In this document: piece by piece, positions 7,141-9,339 of the stretch
Position numbering within the stretch: position 1 is the stretch's first letter
Layout: every line of letters starts with the position of its first letter
NCBI GenBank assembly: GCA_946538795.1
Contig: CAMNGY010000025.1
Location: forward strand, 1-9,339
Direction of reading: 5' to 3'
Origin: an uncultured Treponema sp.
GTDB taxonomy: Bacteria; Spirochaetota; Spirochaetia; Treponematales; Treponemataceae
Length of the DNA stretch: 9,339 bases
Position numbers and translations under genes: made by a program
The notes under the pieces: model-generated
What the model was told of the DNA's origin: nothing
The model's database searches: none
Seen by the model: the letters and a program-made list of their open reading frames with translations, nothing else

Positions 7141-7181
7141 GCAGCTGTTTCCGCTGCAGTCCTGCCCCCTGGTGGGACTGC
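7141..7181 (+). other. Overlapping hairpins after ilvD, possible 3'-end structure
   Basis: GCAGTCC (7156-7162) pairs with GGACTGC (7175-7181) over 7 bp with a 12-nt loop. A smaller hairpin, GCAGC (7141-7145) with GCTGC (7153-7157), shares bases 7156-7157 with it, so both cannot form fully at once. They begin 4 nt after the ilvD stop. No T-run follows, so this is a weak or non-canonical terminator, or an mRNA-end stabiliser. Confidence 0.4.
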
Positions 7182-7220
7182 TGGCTGCTGTTCCCGGTCG
7201 GTCACAGACGCGATTCCGGT

Positions 7221-7254
7221 GTGTTGTTTCAACTCGTGTTTTCAACTCTTGAAA
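7221..7254 (+). promoter_or_regulatory. Tandem repeat and palindrome at the aldolase promoter, candidate operator
   Basis: TTTCAACTC occurs at 7227-7235 and again at 7240-7248, within an imperfect tandem repeat (7221-7235 and 7236-7248). The second copy continues into TTTCAA-CTC-TTGAAA (7240-7254), a palindrome with 6-bp arms whose right arm is the -35 box. The position suits a repressor site. No known binding protein is assigned. Confidence 0.35.
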
Positions 7255-7277
7255 TTTGCGATGAAAAAGCGTATGCT
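7249..7277 (+). promoter_or_regulatory. Sigma70-type promoter of the aldolase gene
   Basis: TTGAAA (7249-7254, 5 of 6) is followed by a 17-bp spacer and TATGCT (7272-7277, 4 of 6). Transcription would start near 7284, giving a leader of about 22 nt that contains the Shine-Dalgarno site TAGGAG (7294-7299). This makes the aldolase independently transcribed from ilvD, although read-through from ilvD is also possible. Confidence 0.65.
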
Positions 7278-7305
7278 AACAGAAGAAATTCTATAGGAGC
7301 GACTT

Positions 7306-8307
7306 ATGGTTAGTTACAAAGAACTGGGCCTTGTGAACTCAAAGCACATGTTTGAGATGGCTATGAAAGGCCACTATGCAATTCCCGCATACAACTTCAA
7401 TAATATGGAGCAGATGCAGGCTATCATCCAGGCTTGCGTGGAGACGAAGTCCCCTGTTATCCTGCAGGTTTCCAAGGGAGCCAGGCAGTATGCCGACAAG
7501 TTCATTCTGCGCAACATGGCTCGCGGAGCCGTTGAGTATGCCCATGAGCTTGGTGCGGACATCCCGATCGTCCTGCACTTGGATCACGGCCCCAACTTCG
7601 AGGTCGCCAAGGACTGCATTGACAACGGCTTCTCATCCGTCATGATTGACGGATCCGCCTTGCCCTACGATGAGAACGTGAAGCTGACCAAGCAGGTTGT
7701 AGACTATGCCCACAGCCAGAAGGACTACGTCACGGTCGAGGCCGAGCTGGGAGTCCTGGGCGGAGTCGAGGACGACGTTGCCGCAGAGGAGAGCAAGTAC
7801 ACCAAGCCTGAGGAAGTCATCGACTTCACCAGCAAGACCGGCTGCGATTCCCTCGCCATCTCCATCGGAACCTCCCATGGCCGCTGCAAGTTCACGCCCG
7901 AGCAGTGCACGCTCAAGGACGGCGTGCTCATTCCGCCGCCACTGGCCTTTGACGTCCTCGCCGCAATCGAGAAGAAGCTGCCCGGCTTCCCGATCGTCCT
8001 GCACGGTTCTTCTTCCGTTCCGATCAAGTACGTCCGCGAAATCGAGAAGTATGGCGGAAAGATTCCGAACTCTGTCGGTATCCCCGAGGAGCAGCTGCGC
8101 AAGGCTGCCGAGAGTGCGGTCTGCAAGATCAACGTTGACTCTGACGGCCGCCTTGCCATGACTGCCGCCATCCGCCGCATTCTGGTTGAGCATCCCGAGG
8201 AGTTCGATCCCCGCAAGCTGCTCGGACCGGCCCGCGACGAGCTCAAGGCCATGTACATGGACAAGAACAAGAACGTGTTCGGTTCTGCCGGACACGCCTT
8301 TGACTGA
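7306..8307 (+). CDS. fba: Class II fructose-1,6-bisphosphate aldolase
   Basis: This zinc enzyme cleaves fructose 1,6-bisphosphate into dihydroxyacetone phosphate and glyceraldehyde 3-phosphate, and runs in reverse in gluconeogenesis; it acts in the cytosol. The 333 residues form one TIM-barrel domain of usual length. The class II signature LHLDHGP gives catalytic Asp93 and zinc ligand His94; the other ligands are His191 in GTSHG and His233 in VLHGSS. Phosphate- and substrate-binding loops appear at GSSS (234-237) and KINVDSDGR. The N-terminal AIPAYNFNNMEQ segment is typical. The start is firmly set by TAGGAG 6 nt before the ATG. Codons are strongly biased to GCC, AAG, GAC and CTG, consistent with high expression. 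It follows ilvD by 168 nt and ends 25 nt before a strong terminator. A tagatose-bisphosphate aldolase is the only serious alternative. Confidence 0.94.
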   Translation: MVSYKELGLVNSKHMFEMAMKGHYAIPAYNFNNMEQMQAIIQACVETKSPVILQVSKGARQYADKFILRNMARGAVEYAHELGADIPIVLHLDHGPNFEVAKDCIDNGFSSVMIDGSALPYDENVKLTKQVVDYAHSQKDYVTVEAELGVLGGVEDDVAAEESKYTKPEEVIDFTSKTGCDSLAISIGTSHGRCKFTPEQCTLKDGVLIPPPLAFDVLAAIEKKLPGFPIVLHGSSSVPIKYVREIEKYGGKIPNSVGIPEEQLRKAAESAVCKINVDSDGRLAMTAAIRRILVEHPEEFDPRKLLGPARDELKAMYMDKNKNVFGSAGHAFD

Positions 8308-8332
8308 TTGAGTCTGTAGGCTTTAAGAAAGT

Positions 8333-8378
8333 CCCCTGCTCTTCCTGCGTATTGCGGGGAAAGCAGGGGCTTTTTTTT
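8333..8378 (+). terminator. Strong rho-independent terminator after fba
   Basis: CCCCTGCT (8333-8340) pairs perfectly with AGCAGGGG (8362-8369). The stem can extend inward by four more pairs past a one-base bulge. After one C, eight T follow (8371-8378). It begins 25 nt after the fba stop. Read from the minus strand the same stem is followed by a partly T-rich stretch and lies 40 nt past the hrpB stop, so it may also end the hrpB transcript. Confidence 0.93.
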
Positions 8379-8417
8379 CAGGTTAGACGGAAAAAGATTC
8401 TGAGAATCAGATTCCAA

Positions 8418-9339
8418 CTAATCCTCGCATACCCTGTAGTCCCAGTTATGTTTGGGGTAACGTCCCTTCATCTCTTTGCATATTTCTTTCCAGCTGCCGG
8501 ACCAGAAGCCTTCCAGGTCGTCCGTTACCTGAAGGGGGCGGCGGGCGGGCGAGAGCAGACGGAGCAATACCGGCACGCCAAGAATCCGTGGTGTCTGGAA
8601 ACAGCCGAACAGTCTTTGAATGATTATCTCGATTACGGGGCGTATGTCTTTTTTGCCTTCTTCTTTTGTCGCTATCTCCTCATATTTCACGGTGCAACGC
8701 TTGCCGTTCTGGAGAGTGATGCAGTCAGGTACGGCCAAATCCACCGCTTGTCCGTCCAGGGCGTAGCGCAGCGCGTTCAGGACTGTTTCCGAGGAGAGAG
8801 AGTTTCCTGTTATGAACGGTAGCAGCCATTCGGTCACGTTGTCCCTGAGTCCTTGCAGGATGTCTCCGCCATTCTTGCTTATCTGGTAGAATTTGGCCCT
8901 CATCAGGAAGGACTTTGCGGCATCGGACAGGGGAAGGACGTTGATTCCCTCTTTTGCCACGAGCGAGCAGAGGGCTGCCCCGTAGTCGTCAGCCCCAGCC
9001 TTGAGTATGGTCGAAGAAAGCTCTATTTTACCGTAGCGGACGGATTTTACCTTCCTTATCCTGGATGTGTCTTGCCCTATGAATGAGCAGAAGGTTTCTT
9101 CCCGTGTCCGTGTGGCCAGAAAAGCAGCCGCACAGTCCTGAGAAATCTCTTTCCAGCTATATATCCGCCCCTGCCTTTCCCCCGCATCGACTTCCGGGGC
9201 CAGAATCCATTCCGGCAGGCTTGCGGCCCTATTCCTGTCCTCGCGGGGAAGGGATGCGACACGGCCGGAAGGAAACTGGTAGATGCCGCTTCCGTCGCAT
9301 AGGCGGGCCAGCCTGTCGGGGAATCCGCTCAGCAGTGGC
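8418..9339 (-). CDS. hrpB: ATP-dependent helicase HrpB, C-terminal part (runs off the window)
   Basis: The minus-strand frame is open from the right edge (codons from 9338) to a TAG at 8418-8420, giving 306 residues of the C-terminus. HrpB is a DEAH-box helicase-like protein of usually more than 800 residues, so the motor domains lie outside the window. The recognisable part starts with FPDRLARL, the usual HrpB sequence after the helicase core, and ends with the family's hallmark tail: VPVLLRLLSPARRPLQVT, then LEGFWSGSW and KGRYPKHNW. This tail belongs to the HrpB-specific C-terminal domain. An internal GTG at 8960 could be mistaken for a start, but the reading frame and family similarity continue well upstream. 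The gene is convergent with fba. Its cellular role is poorly defined in most bacteria. Confidence 0.93.
   Translation of the reverse strand, partial: PLLSGFPDRLARLCDGSGIYQFPSGRVASLPREDRNRAASLPEWILAPEVDAGERQGRIYSWKEISQDCAAAFLATRTREETFCSFIGQDTSRIRKVKSVRYGKIELSSTILKAGADDYGAALCSLVAKEGINVLPLSDAAKSFLMRAKFYQISKNGGDILQGLRDNVTEWLLPFITGNSLSSETVLNALRYALDGQAVDLAVPDCITLQNGKRCTVKYEEIATKEEGKKDIRPVIEIIIQRLFGCFQTPRILGVPVLLRLLSPARRPLQVTDDLEGFWSGSWKEICKEMKGRYPKHNWDYRVCED

Noticed and set aside
6046..7245. 399-codon open frame antisense to ilvD
   Set aside because: High GC3 in ilvD removes stop codons from the opposite strand. The product is Arg/Ala/Gly/Val-rich without motifs.
7633..8295. 220-codon open frame antisense to fba
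   Set aside because: Mirror of the aldolase coding sequence; no independent support.
8418..8960. Treating the GTG at 8960 as the start of a small 180-residue gene
   Set aside because: The frame stays open to the window edge and its upstream residues continue the HrpB family pattern (FPDRLARL and onward).
1..9339. Mobile elements, CRISPR arrays, tRNA/rRNA genes
   Set aside because: No terminal inverted repeats, transposase or integrase frames, regularly spaced repeats or tRNA-like folds were seen.

Overview
The window looks like ordinary chromosomal DNA from a moderately GC-rich bacterium, most likely a spirochaete of the Treponema group. That assignment is an inference. It rests on the mix of genes (a secreted TPR protein coupled to a TraB-family membrane protein, a small DUF6171-like cysteine-rich protein, a stand-alone ilvD, a roughly 330-residue class II aldolase, HrpB) and on two large membrane-anchored proteins of unknown function. 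I see no mobile element, CRISPR array, tRNA, rRNA, phage gene or defence cassette.

Layout. Positions 1-342 (minus) hold the N-terminal part of a membrane-anchored protein that runs off the left edge. Positions 420-2291 (minus) hold a 623-residue protein of unknown function with one N-terminal membrane anchor. Divergent from it, 2393-3862 (plus) encodes an exported TPR protein and 3862-5064 (plus) a TraB-family protein; their stop and start codons overlap. A 94-residue cysteine-rich protein (5061-5345, minus) ends tail-to-tail inside the TraB stop codon. ilvD (5446-7137, plus) and a class II fructose-bisphosphate aldolase gene (7306-8307, plus) follow, each with its own good promoter. After a strong terminator (8333-8378) comes the C-terminal third of hrpB (8418-9339, minus), which runs off the right edge.

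How the genes fit together. The left half is envelope-flavoured: two anchored proteins, one secreted repeat protein and one polytopic TraB protein, arranged around the divergent spacer at 2328-2392. The right half is housekeeping: branched-chain amino acid synthesis, glycolysis/gluconeogenesis and an RNA-helicase-like protein. No functional link between the halves can be read from the sequence.

The most interesting signals are regulatory. Both left-hand minus-strand genes lack a Shine-Dalgarno sequence, and each has a 17-bp-spaced sigma70-type promoter whose -10 box ends only 7-8 nt before the ATG, so both may make leaderless mRNAs. The plus-strand genes at 2393, 5446 and 7306 have clear Shine-Dalgarno sites. 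The aldolase promoter carries a small palindrome and a tandem repeat at its -35 box. The TraB and DUF6171-like genes share one CTAG palindrome for both stop codons. I found nothing that amounts to a demonstrably new multi-gene system; the TPR-TraB pair and the 623-residue protein are the best candidates for undescribed biology.
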